Assembly (NCBI GenBank): GCA_003248865.1
Contig: QFPK01000035.1
Span: 1 to 20,016 of the forward strand
From: Sphingomonas sp.
GTDB lineage: Bacteria > Pseudomonadota > Alphaproteobacteria > Sphingomonadales > Sphingomonadaceae
Direction: 5' to 3'
Length of the DNA stretch: 20,016 nucleotides
Position numbers and translations under genes: made by a program. Within the stretch, counting starts at the first letter, position 1; each line of letters starts with the position of its first letter. The notes beneath the pieces were generated by a model that worked only from the letters and a program-made list of their open reading frames with translations, was not told where the DNA came from and searched no databases. This document shows, one piece after another, positions 13,446 to 20,016 of this stretch.

Positions 13446-15590
13446 TCAGTCCGGAGCGCGACCGGTCCGACTGCCGCCCATGAGGCGCCATCGGCGGTAC
13501 TGTTCGGCCTTGGCGGGCTCGGGGTCGACCTTGTCCTGCAGCCAGAAGCGAAACCAGTCGATGTTGCGGCGATAGATTGCCAGCCGGTGTGCCGGTTGCC
13601 ATTTCACATGGCGCTCGTCCGGGAAGATGTAGAGTTCCACCGGTTGTCCCGCTTCCTTCAGCGCGGTGAAGCTTTCGAGCCCGATCAGGGCCTCGCTGTC
13701 CGCCAACTGCATCAGCAGCGGCCGGTCCACGGTCCGGGCATTGCGGGCAAGCGAGAAAGGTGCCCAGAAATCCGGGGCGTCGTCGCCAGGCGGCGGGAAG
13801 CCCGAGGCCCGCATCTGCCGCGCAAAGGCCGGGCCGGTGTAGATTGCGACCGTCTGCGGGTCGAGGCAACAGCTGCTGATGGAGGCTGCTGCAAAACGGT
13901 TGCTGTTGATCAGCGCGAACCGGGCCGTGGTTGCCCCGTCGCTCAGTCCGGTGAGGCCGATCCGCTGCGGGTCGATGACGCCGGTCGCGATTGCCCGGTC
14001 CACGCCGGTCTCCAGGGAGGAAAGGAGACTCCGGCGCTCTGCCCAGTCCCTGGTGTTGGCCCGGAGCACATCGTCGACCGTGCGGATGTCCGGCAGGAAT
14101 GCGGCGACGAAGTCCGGCTGGTGCAGGCTGAGAACGGCAAAGCCCTGAGCGGCCAGGGGGTAAACAGGATATTCGTCCCCGGTTCCGCCGCGCAGGAAGC
14201 CGAGACTTGTGTACTGGACGACGATGAGGGGCAGCCGGACCCGGCCGTCATGCCCGGGCGGGAGGACGAAGTCCCCCCAGGCCTCCAGTCCGCGGTTATT
14301 GCGCCAGGCGATCCGGGAGACCTTTCCAAGGCGCAAAGCCCGAAACTCCGGGTTGGGATCGAAGCGCGTTGAAAGCTGTCCGGTGGCGAAATCGAGCAAC
14401 GCCAGGTGGCGCGGCGTCACCGAATTCTCCGAGGTGCACAGGAGGCGCGGGCCGGCCGGCGTGCATCCGAGAAGCACATCCGCGGTCTGCATCAGCCGTT
14501 CGGGTTCGCCCTGTCCCGGCCGCCAACGATAGAAACCAAGCATGCCGTTCGCCCAGCCTTCGCGGCGAAGAAAACGGAGCTCCGAGCCATCGGCAGTCCA
14601 CCACAGGCCGGTGAAGCCGCCGCTGCAGGCCGCACTGCTGCACGCCATCGCCCGCCCGTCCGGCCCGTCGACCATCAGCTTCAGGGGCGCGAATAGCCGG
14701 TCGGTCGACCGCTCGGTCCATGCCCGCCGCCCGTCCGCCGCCACGGCGACCGGTGTTGCCGAACTGCGCAACCTGGTCCGCGCGTCGAACTCCCCGCGCT
14801 CCGACCCGGTTGCGGGCCGTACCTTGCCGGACGAGGGTTCGACAGCCGACAGGACGGTCTGCGCCGGGCCAGAGAGCTGCGGGCGCAGCCCGTAGGTGGG
14901 CACAAAGCGGTCGTCGTACAGCCAGCCTGTACGCCCTTCCCCGGCGATCTTCTGGCGGACCGCTTCGAGGTCGGGCTGCGTGGTGAAGAGAATATGCGAT
15001 CCGGTGCTGTTCCAGGCGAGATCGACGACATCGGCGAGGGATCGGGTCAGGGTAACCCCGCCCCCGCCGTCGACGTCCACCTGCCGGACCTGCGAAACTC
15101 CCTTCTCACGCCGCAAATAGGCAATCCTCCTGCCATCCGGAGACCAGACCGGGGTCACGATCGCCGGAAAGCCGCTGTCGATCCGAAGGCCCCGGATTGT
15201 CACGACGTTCGTGATCAATTCGCCGCCCGGATCGAGCAGCCGCGGGTTGGATGGTCCGTCGAGGCTGATCGCAACCAGGGCGCGGCAATAGCTGTTCGTG
15301 TCAGGATCGGCCCGGGTCAGGATGAAGGCAGCCTGCCGTCCGTCCGGCGAAACGGCGAGTGGGCTCGGCTGCCCGAACATTGCACCGTCGGGCTGGCCGA
15401 TGTCCCGAAGTGCCAGAAGGTCCTCGGCGGTGATTGGACGCGACGGCCGTTCTGCGCCGTCGGTGGCGGACGGCACCAGCCCGGCACAGCCGGCCACCAC
15501 CTCGCGGGATCCGCCGGCCAGCAGGCAGGCCACAAGGAACAGCAAAAGATCGCGTGTCCGTTCGCGACGAGAGGTTCCTGACGCTACCAT
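13446..15590 (-). CDS. AtxE2-like lasso peptide isopeptidase (S9 prolyl-oligopeptidase superfamily)
   Basis: A 714-residue serine hydrolase with an N-terminal export signal (RTRDLLLFLVACLLAGGS). The signal could be a lipoprotein signal, since LVAC (Cys22) and VAGC (Cys35) both resemble lipoboxes. Residues ~52-430 show WSPDG-type repeats ('LAVSPDGRQAAFI', 'WSPDGRRIAYLR', 'WTADGSELRFLRR') of a beta-propeller. Residues ~430-690 form the alpha/beta-hydrolase domain with Ser550 in GLSDG, Asp631 in LADSEA and His661 in FPDERHVKW. The beginning RPITAEDLLALRDIG, the GLSDG nucleophile (rather than the commoner GxSYG) and FPDERHVKWQPAHRLAIY are features I associate with AtxE2, which cuts the isopeptide bond of astexins and linearises the lasso. 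Its ATG overlaps the receptor stop (ATGGTAG). A general S9 dipeptidyl peptidase is the alternative, but the receptor/FecIR context favours the lasso role. Confidence 0.85.
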   Translation of the reverse strand: MVASGTSRRERTRDLLLFLVACLLAGGSREVVAGCAGLVPSATDGAERPSRPITAEDLLALRDIGQPDGAMFGQPSPLAVSPDGRQAAFILTRADPDTNSYCRALVAISLDGPSNPRLLDPGGELITNVVTIRGLRIDSGFPAIVTPVWSPDGRRIAYLRREKGVSQVRQVDVDGGGGVTLTRSLADVVDLAWNSTGSHILFTTQPDLEAVRQKIAGEGRTGWLYDDRFVPTYGLRPQLSGPAQTVLSAVEPSSGKVRPATGSERGEFDARTRLRSSATPVAVAADGRRAWTERSTDRLFAPLKLMVDGPDGRAMACSSAACSGGFTGLWWTADGSELRFLRREGWANGMLGFYRWRPGQGEPERLMQTADVLLGCTPAGPRLLCTSENSVTPRHLALLDFATGQLSTRFDPNPEFRALRLGKVSRIAWRNNRGLEAWGDFVLPPGHDGRVRLPLIVVQYTSLGFLRGGTGDEYPVYPLAAQGFAVLSLHQPDFVAAFLPDIRTVDDVLRANTRDWAERRSLLSSLETGVDRAIATGVIDPQRIGLTGLSDGATTARFALINSNRFAAASISSCCLDPQTVAIYTGPAFARQMRASGFPPPGDDAPDFWAPFSLARNARTVDRPLLMQLADSEALIGLESFTALKEAGQPVELYIFPDERHVKWQPAHRLAIYRRNIDWFRFWLQDKVDPEPAKAEQYRRWRLMGGSRTGRAPD

Positions 15591-18136
15591 CTTTTGGCAA
15601 TCCCGAGCCCGACAAAGCGGCCGACCGCGGAATAGTTGGTGGAATCAAACGGCGCTTCGAAGGGAAGCGGGGCGGCAATCTCGCCGGGCATGTCGTTGAG
15701 GAGGTTCTGTGCGGTCAGGCTGAGTTCCAGGCCCGACAGAGCCCCACGATCGGCCCCGAAGCGATAGCGCGCGGTCAGATCGAACGTGGTCATGCCCGAG
15801 ACGGGCCTGTTGGTCGGCTCCCGCGTGTCGATGACCCCTCCAATCAGGCTCAGCGTGCCGTTGAGCGACAGCCCGTCCGTCGCCCAGGTCATCCCTCCTC
15901 GGGCCCGCCAGTGCGGCGGGTTGAAGATGGTCCCGGCCCTCTGGAAGACCGCCGTGCCTGCTGTCGTCTGCTGGTCGCTGCTGATATAACTGGCGTTGCC
16001 TGTGATGCCGAGCGAGCCGCGGCCGGCGCCGAGATCGGTCCGATAGGTGACCAGCATGTCCAGCCCCCGAACCGTCTGCCGGCCGGCATTGAGATTTGTG
16101 CCATCGATGATGGCAACGACAGTCGCAGGATCAAGCGGCCGGCCGGTTGCGTTGAAAACCTGGGCCGACTGGGCCACGGCCGCGGCCACCTGCGCCGGGT
16201 TCGGGGCAAGCAGCAGTTGGGCCGCATATTGCGGATCGCTGAGAGCCCGGCTGACAAAGGGTATCGGCTGCACGATGCGATCGCGGTAGCGGACCGAGAA
16301 ATAGCTGAACTGGGCGTTGAGCCCGGGGACTGCCGCCGGCGCATATTCGAACGTCGCCATCCAGGTGCCGGCATGCTCCGGCTTCAGGTCCGGACTGCCA
16401 CCCGACAATGCGATCGCGGTTGATCCGGCCGGATAGGCGCTGCCGCCCACGAGCGCTGCCGGATAGAGAATGGCCGACTGCACCTGATACTGCTGGAAGA
16501 GGGTCGGAGCCCGGAAGGAGCGGCCCCAACTCCCTTTCAGACTGATATCAGCCACAGGGGCGTAGATAAGCCCCAGCTTGGGCGTGACCACGGAGTCGAT
16601 ACCGGGATAGCGCTCGTGGCGCAGCGCCCCGGACAGATTGAGCCGGTTGAGGCCGCGGATGCCCTGTCCGGGTTCCACGACAGGAAGGCTGACCTCGCCA
16701 TAGACATAATAGCTGTCCTGCGAAGCCCGGACATTGCCGAGGTCGCCGGGTCCGCGCCAGGCCACGAAGAGATTGTTGCGGTAACCCGTCCCCAGCGCGA
16801 GCTTGGCTGGACCGCCGGGAAGGGCGAAGATCGAACCGTCGGCTGCCAGCTCGATCGAGCCGCCATTGTTGCAGTAGCAAACCGGCGAGGTCTGGGTGAT
16901 TGTGCTGCCCACGAAGGTGTAGCGCACAAGATCGACCGTCTCTTCCCCATAGGCTCCCGACAGCGAGACCCGCCAGCTGTCGCCCAGATCCAGCCTGAGC
17001 CGCGGGGCGATAGCAATCGACCGGCTCGTGCTGTTGTACTCGTAGCGGCTGACGCCGAAGGTGATCGGATTCTGGGAGAAGCTCCAGCGCTTGTTGAAGA
17101 TGCCGTCGGCTGCGAACTCGAGCCGGTCGGTCAGCGCCTGGTATGCCGACAAGGCGACAGCATGGCGGCGGAACTGGGGGTAGAGGGAAATGCCGGGTCG
17201 GTCGGCGGTTAGCGAGCGCTCCTCCGAGCCGAGCTCGCTGTTCCGCGCAAACTCATAGGCAAGGATCAGCCCGCCGGTCGACCAGCGCTGTCCGGCAGTG
17301 GCGCTGTACCGCTGGTCGCCATAGCCGCCATCTGTCGAGAACCCGAGATTGGCGCGCAGCTGCAATCCGTCGAAATCCCGCTTCAGGATGATGTTGGCGA
17401 CTCCGGCGACCGCATCGGATCCGTAAAGTGCCGACGCGCCGTCAGCGACCACCTCGACCCGATCGACCATGTCGAGGGGAATTGCCGAGACGTCGATACC
17501 CTGCCGCGTGCCATTGTAGGCAAGACGATTGCCGTTCAGCAGCGTCAGCGTCGCGTCGCTGCCAAGGCCGCGCAGGTTGATCGTAGCCGTTCCGCCGACG
17601 TCCACGCCGCTCGTGGCGGGCACGTTGAAGCCGACACCGGGGTTCTGCCCGCCGCCGAAATTCTGGGGGATCGTCCGCAGCGCCTCGGCAAGCCCGGACA
17701 GACCGGTATCCCGAACGCCTTCCTGGTCGAGGCGGATCACCGGCGCCGGAACGGGCGCCCCGCGAATGCGGGTGCCCGTCACGACGATCTCGGCGCCCGC
17801 GGCGCCGGCGGGCGCCATGAGTTCTTCGATCACAAGCCCACCCCGGGTCGCGCGAAAGCCGAGACCGCTTCCGCTCAGGAGCAGGGCGACGGCCTCTTCA
17901 GCGGTATAGCTGCCCTCCAGGACAGGCGCCCGCTGCCCTTTCAGAAGCTCGGCCGGCGCAACGATGCTGCGCCCGGACGCAAGGGCGATCGCCTGCAGCG
18001 CGTCGGCAAGTGGCTGCGCAGGCAAATCATAGCCTTGCCGTGCGACCGTGCCCGCGCCATCGTCCTGTGCGGATGCCGGGGCCGCAAGGCCCGCCGAAAT
18101 CGTGACTGCAACAGCCGCTGCATGCAGAACGCCCAT
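15584..18136 (-). CDS. TonB-dependent outer-membrane receptor with N-terminal STN signalling domain
   Basis: An 850-residue FecA-type transducer. Domains in order: signal peptide 1-23 (ends ASA before QDD); STN (secretin/TonB short N-terminal) domain about 33-105 ('YDLPAQPLADALQAIALASGRSIV', 'VLEGSYTAEEAVALLLSGSGLGFR'); TonB box-like EIVVTGTRIRG at 116-126; plug domain to ~255 ('TINLRGLGSDATLTLLNGNR', 'VDRVEVVADGASALYGSDAVAGVANIIL'); and a 22-stranded-type barrel ending in the aromatic VGRFVGLGIAKRW. The STN domain binds FecR in the periplasm to report ligand capture. A GGGAGGGAG ribosome binding site fits the ATG. It lies 76 bases after fecR and overlaps the isopeptidase by 7 bases. Context suggests its ligand is a lasso peptide or a lasso peptide-bound compound; the protein sequence alone does not show the ligand. 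Confidence 0.93.
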   Translation of the reverse strand: MGVLHAAAVAVTISAGLAAPASAQDDGAGTVARQGYDLPAQPLADALQAIALASGRSIVAPAELLKGQRAPVLEGSYTAEEAVALLLSGSGLGFRATRGGLVIEELMAPAGAAGAEIVVTGTRIRGAPVPAPVIRLDQEGVRDTGLSGLAEALRTIPQNFGGGQNPGVGFNVPATSGVDVGGTATINLRGLGSDATLTLLNGNRLAYNGTRQGIDVSAIPLDMVDRVEVVADGASALYGSDAVAGVANIILKRDFDGLQLRANLGFSTDGGYGDQRYSATAGQRWSTGGLILAYEFARNSELGSEERSLTADRPGISLYPQFRRHAVALSAYQALTDRLEFAADGIFNKRWSFSQNPITFGVSRYEYNSTSRSIAIAPRLRLDLGDSWRVSLSGAYGEETVDLVRYTFVGSTITQTSPVCYCNNGGSIELAADGSIFALPGGPAKLALGTGYRNNLFVAWRGPGDLGNVRASQDSYYVYGEVSLPVVEPGQGIRGLNRLNLSGALRHERYPGIDSVVTPKLGLIYAPVADISLKGSWGRSFRAPTLFQQYQVQSAILYPAALVGGSAYPAGSTAIALSGGSPDLKPEHAGTWMATFEYAPAAVPGLNAQFSYFSVRYRDRIVQPIPFVSRALSDPQYAAQLLLAPNPAQVAAAVAQSAQVFNATGRPLDPATVVAIIDGTNLNAGRQTVRGLDMLVTYRTDLGAGRGSLGITGNASYISSDQQTTAGTAVFQRAGTIFNPPHWRARGGMTWATDGLSLNGTLSLIGGVIDTREPTNRPVSGMTTFDLTARYRFGADRGALSGLELSLTAQNLLNDMPGEIAAPLPFEAPFDSTNYSAVGRFVGLGIAKRW

Positions 18137-18211
18137 GTCTGTCTCCCTCCCCGGCGCATCGAGCGGCGCCGTTCGGAGGGTTTGACAACCGGGGGAGGGT
18201 TTACCCTTGGA
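18137..18211 (-). promoter_or_regulatory. Gap between fecR and the receptor gene with a 9-bp direct repeat
   Basis: On the - strand this short gap carries AAACCCTCC twice (18202-18194 and 18183-18175), a 19-base period, separated by CCCGGTTGTC. It lies 39-66 bases before the receptor ATG. That is the expected place for a promoter driven by the FecI-like sigma factor, or a binding site for another regulator. The element does not match a consensus I know, so its role is inference. Confidence 0.4.
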
Positions 18212-19225
18212 CTATTTTTCGGGGCCGGACGTTTTCGCCAGACGGATCGACCCGTCGTCGTTGCGGGTCACGGTGAGCCCGAACATGCTGGCGAAGCTGT
18301 CCGCGAGCGCGGCCGGCTCGCGGGCATTGAAGGTGCCGCTGAACCGGAGCTTGGCGAGGGCTGGATCTCCAAGTAGGAGCTTGGTGGTATTGTAGCGGTT
18401 GGATGCGGCAACAACTTCGCCGAGACCGGCGTCCTGGAACGAGAGCATGCCCGACGTCCATCTGAAATCGTCGGGGTCGACAGGCTGCGGAACGGCGCGC
18501 GCGTCCACCTGCAGACGCTGCCCGGGCTTCAGCTGCCGGGGTCCTGGCGCGGGGGCTGCGGTGTCGGCCGACCGTGACTGCCTGACTTCCACCGCGCCTT
18601 CGAGCAGAGCGACTTCGACGCGGGGACCACCGAGATCGACGTCGAAGACGGTGCCATGGGCGAGGACCACCGCATCCCCGGCTTCGACGAGAAAGGGGCG
18701 GGGGTCGTCATGTGCGACGCGGAACCGGGCGCGCCCGCTGTCGAGCCTCAAACGCCGTTCGCCGGCTGTATAGAGAAGGGACACCCGGCTGTCGGTGTCG
18801 AGGGTCACCATGGACCCGTCCGGCAGGTCGACGCTGCGGATCTCGCCGACGCCACTGGTGTAGTGCACCGGGGTTGCCGTATCACCTGCCACAAGCCCCG
18901 CGCGCCGGGCAACGTCACCGGACGCGAGCAGGAGCAGGGCTGCAACGCCTGCCGCCAGGGCAGCAAGGCCGGCCATCCGCGAGACCGACGGCCGGAATGC
19001 AGATGCGCGGGCCTGCGCAGCCGGCGTCTGTGCGGCAACCGCCATCGCTTCCCAGTTCTTCAGGACTTCGTCGTAGATGTCCGAATGGCGAGGGCTGGCG
19101 ATATACCAGTCCTCAAAGGCCAGATGGTCGGTCGCGACCTCCCCGGCTCGAAGCCTTGCAAGCCAGGCAACCGCCTCCGCCCGCACCGCTTCATCCGTGC
19201 GCACCTCCTCCCGGTCTGGCGACAT
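18212..19225 (-). CDS. FecR-family anti-sigma/signal transducer
   Basis: A 337-residue FecR protein, the inner-membrane link between the receptor's STN domain and the FecI-like sigma factor. The N-terminal cytoplasmic region (~10-60) has the DUF4880-type pattern 'AVAWLARLRAGEV...FEDWYIASPRHSDIYDEV' that binds the sigma factor. One membrane helix spans about 84-102 (MAGLAALAAGVAALLLLASG). The periplasmic FecR domain follows (~125-220: 'TSGVGEIRSVDLPDGSMVTLDTDSRVSLLY', 'VLAHGTVFDVDLGGPRVEVALLEGAVEV'). The C-terminal DUF4974/STN-like region (~258-330) contains 'FSGTFNAREPAALADSFASMFGLTV'. The ATG at 19225 overlaps the sigma factor stop in TGATG; the longer upstream frame runs inside the sigma gene and is not coding. 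Confidence 0.93.
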   Translation of the reverse strand: MSPDREEVRTDEAVRAEAVAWLARLRAGEVATDHLAFEDWYIASPRHSDIYDEVLKNWEAMAVAAQTPAAQARASAFRPSVSRMAGLAALAAGVAALLLLASGDVARRAGLVAGDTATPVHYTSGVGEIRSVDLPDGSMVTLDTDSRVSLLYTAGERRLRLDSGRARFRVAHDDPRPFLVEAGDAVVLAHGTVFDVDLGGPRVEVALLEGAVEVRQSRSADTAAPAPGPRQLKPGQRLQVDARAVPQPVDPDDFRWTSGMLSFQDAGLGEVVAASNRYNTTKLLLGDPALAKLRFSGTFNAREPAALADSFASMFGLTVTRNDDGSIRLAKTSGPEK

Positions 19226-19824
19226 CAGCGTCGTCTCATCACGCGGTCGATATGGGCGATTGCCTTGGTCATGTGCCACTCGACGCCCTTGACGCTCAGC
19301 CCCGTGCTGCTCGCAATCTCCTTGTAGCTGAGGCCGTCGATCCTGTGCGCCAGGAAAATGTCGCATGTCCTGGGGCCGAGCTTGTGAAGTGCCGACTGGA
19401 TCCTGTTGAGGAGATCACGGGCTTCGATGGCAGCGACCGGATCGGGGCCGGCCGGGTTCACGTCTTCGACCGGCACATGGTCCGCGAGCGAGCGCTGAAG
19501 GGCTGACCTCGCCCTGTTGCGCAGCAGGTTGCCGGCGATCCGGGTCAGATAGGCCTCGGGCTGGTCGATTGTCTTCCCCGGTTCGGCAGCAGTCCCTGCC
19601 AGCCGGGCAAAGCTCTCCTGGAGGAGGTCGTGCGCGTCCTGGCTGTCGGTCCTGCGCCTGAACAGGCGCAGGAGACGCGGGGTCTGCGTGCGGTAGAGGG
19701 CCTCGAGCGCCAGTCCCGGTGCGGCGCCCCGGCGGTCCTCGGGGGGGAGCGGGTCTCCGTCCGCAAGGCGCGGGGAAGGCAGGGCGTCCAGATCGTCAGG
19801 GATTATCCGCATGGGGCACCCCAT
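19225..19824 (-). CDS. FecI-like ECF RNA polymerase sigma factor
   Basis: A 199-residue ECF sigma factor. Sigma region 2 lies at about 38-78 ('ALEALYRTQTPRLLRLFRRRTDSQDAHDLLQESFARLAG'), with 'EAYLTRIAGNLLRNRAR' next, and region 4 at ~145-195 ('LGPRTCDIFLAHRIDGLSYKEIASSTGLSVKGVEWHMTKAI'). The GVEWHMTKA ending is typical of FecI-type factors. It is released or activated by the partner FecR when the receptor is occupied, and should drive receptor expression. The ATG at 19824 has AGGA 5 bases upstream and is preferred; ATG 19812 is a close alternative. The longer upstream frame to 20007 would read across the divergent promoter and the start of the opposite gene, so it is rejected. Confidence 0.92.
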   Translation of the reverse strand: MGCPMRIIPDDLDALPSPRLADGDPLPPEDRRGAAPGLALEALYRTQTPRLLRLFRRRTDSQDAHDLLQESFARLAGTAAEPGKTIDQPEAYLTRIAGNLLRNRARSALQRSLADHVPVEDVNPAGPDPVAAIEARDLLNRIQSALHKLGPRTCDIFLAHRIDGLSYKEIASSTGLSVKGVEWHMTKAIAHIDRVMRRR

Positions 19825-19987
19825 GCGTCCTGCGCCGGCAACGGATCGGGAGGGAATTGTCTCAGCCTGTCGCCCATGAACGCCCTGTCCGAACAGTCGA
19901 GACGGGGCCGGCGAGAGCCGGTTGTGGTTTAGCTGAGGTCTTCTCTGTCCGGGGGGTGCACGATGGCGTCGTGAGAGGAGAGCCACG
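19825..19987. promoter_or_regulatory. Divergent promoter region between the sigma factor and the right-edge gene
   Basis: A 163-base gap with opposite gene starts at each end; it must hold promoters in both directions. It contains an inverted repeat CCGGC-GAGA-GCCGG at 19908-19921 that could be an operator or a leader hairpin. A three-codon minigene (ATG GCG TCG TGA, 19963-19974) sits just before the ribosome binding site of the + strand gene. No clear sigma-70 -35/-10 pair was recognised on either strand. Confidence 0.5.
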
Positions 19988-20016
19988 ATGACCAAGAAGA
20001 TCAGCAACCCCGAGAT
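19988..20016 (+). CDS. Start of a gene cut by the window end; candidate lasso peptide precursor
   Basis: Only nine complete codons are visible (MTKKISNPE). A strong ribosome binding site, AGGAG at 19976-19980, lies 7 bases before the ATG, so a real gene very probably starts here. It is transcribed away from the sigma factor gene. In known sphingomonad and caulobacter lasso peptide loci the precursor and its maturation genes lie beside the isopeptidase, receptor and FecI/FecR genes, so a precursor of ~40-55 residues is the leading guess. The hydrophilic, Lys-containing start is compatible with a leader peptide but not diagnostic. It could instead be another gene of the locus. Confidence 0.5.

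Noticed and set aside
19825..20007. Longer sigma factor starting at 20007
   Set aside because: It would run through the divergent promoter and the ribosome binding site of the right-edge gene, and the added 61 residues do not resemble sigma factor sequence.
1..20016. CRISPR arrays, insertion sequences, transposases, rRNA and tRNA genes
   Set aside because: I looked for regularly spaced repeats, DDE or serine/tyrosine recombinase motifs and RNA gene cores and found none that could be supported.

Overview
The window is GC-rich and uses long stacks of overlapping genes. The gene content points to an alphaproteobacterium, most likely of the Sphingomonadales: a trbE-J-L-F-G-I / DUF2274 / HTH block, a RES-Xre toxin-antitoxin pair, and a FecI-FecR-TonB receptor-isopeptidase set of the kind found with lasso peptides in sphingomonads and caulobacters. 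The taxonomic call is inference; no 16S or tRNA gene is present.

Region 1 (1-3692, + strand) is the 3' end of a nonribosomal peptide synthetase (NRPS) locus. It holds the last carrier protein and the terminal thioesterase of an NRPS, a metallo-beta-lactamase-fold protein with the metal-ligand pattern of the di-iron beta-hydroxylase CmlA, an alpha/beta hydrolase, and an MbtH-like protein. The genes abut or overlap and read as one operon. Together they suggest a peptide carrying a beta-hydroxylated residue, with MbtH activating the adenylation domains upstream of the window.

Region 2 (3693-4080) has no convincing gene.

Region 3 (4081-12216, - strand) is a P-type (Trb) conjugative transfer block read right to left: a trbD remnant, trbE, trbJ, trbL, trbF, trbG, trbI, a DUF2274 protein and a small HTH protein. 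It is truncated. TrbD has lost its N-terminal part and start codon, and trbB, trbC, trbK, the coupling protein, relaxase and integrase are not in the window. It looks like the stranded remains of an integrative conjugative element or plasmid.

Region 4 (12252-13402, - strand) is a RES toxin / Xre-MbcA-type antitoxin operon with a small palindrome upstream of the antitoxin. It lies exactly at the broken edge of the trb block.

Region 5 (13409-20016) is the most interesting part. On the - strand, four closely linked genes encode a FecI-like ECF sigma factor, a FecR anti-sigma factor, a TonB-dependent receptor with an N-terminal STN signalling domain, and a secreted S9-type serine hydrolase that resembles the lasso peptide isopeptidase AtxE2 and has a visible Ser-Asp-His triad. 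A divergent + strand gene with a strong ribosome binding site starts 29 bases before the window ends. By context it is a candidate lasso peptide precursor. The inferred circuit is that a lasso peptide is made and exported, recaptured by the receptor (possibly with bound cargo), sensed through STN-FecR-FecI, and opened by the isopeptidase.
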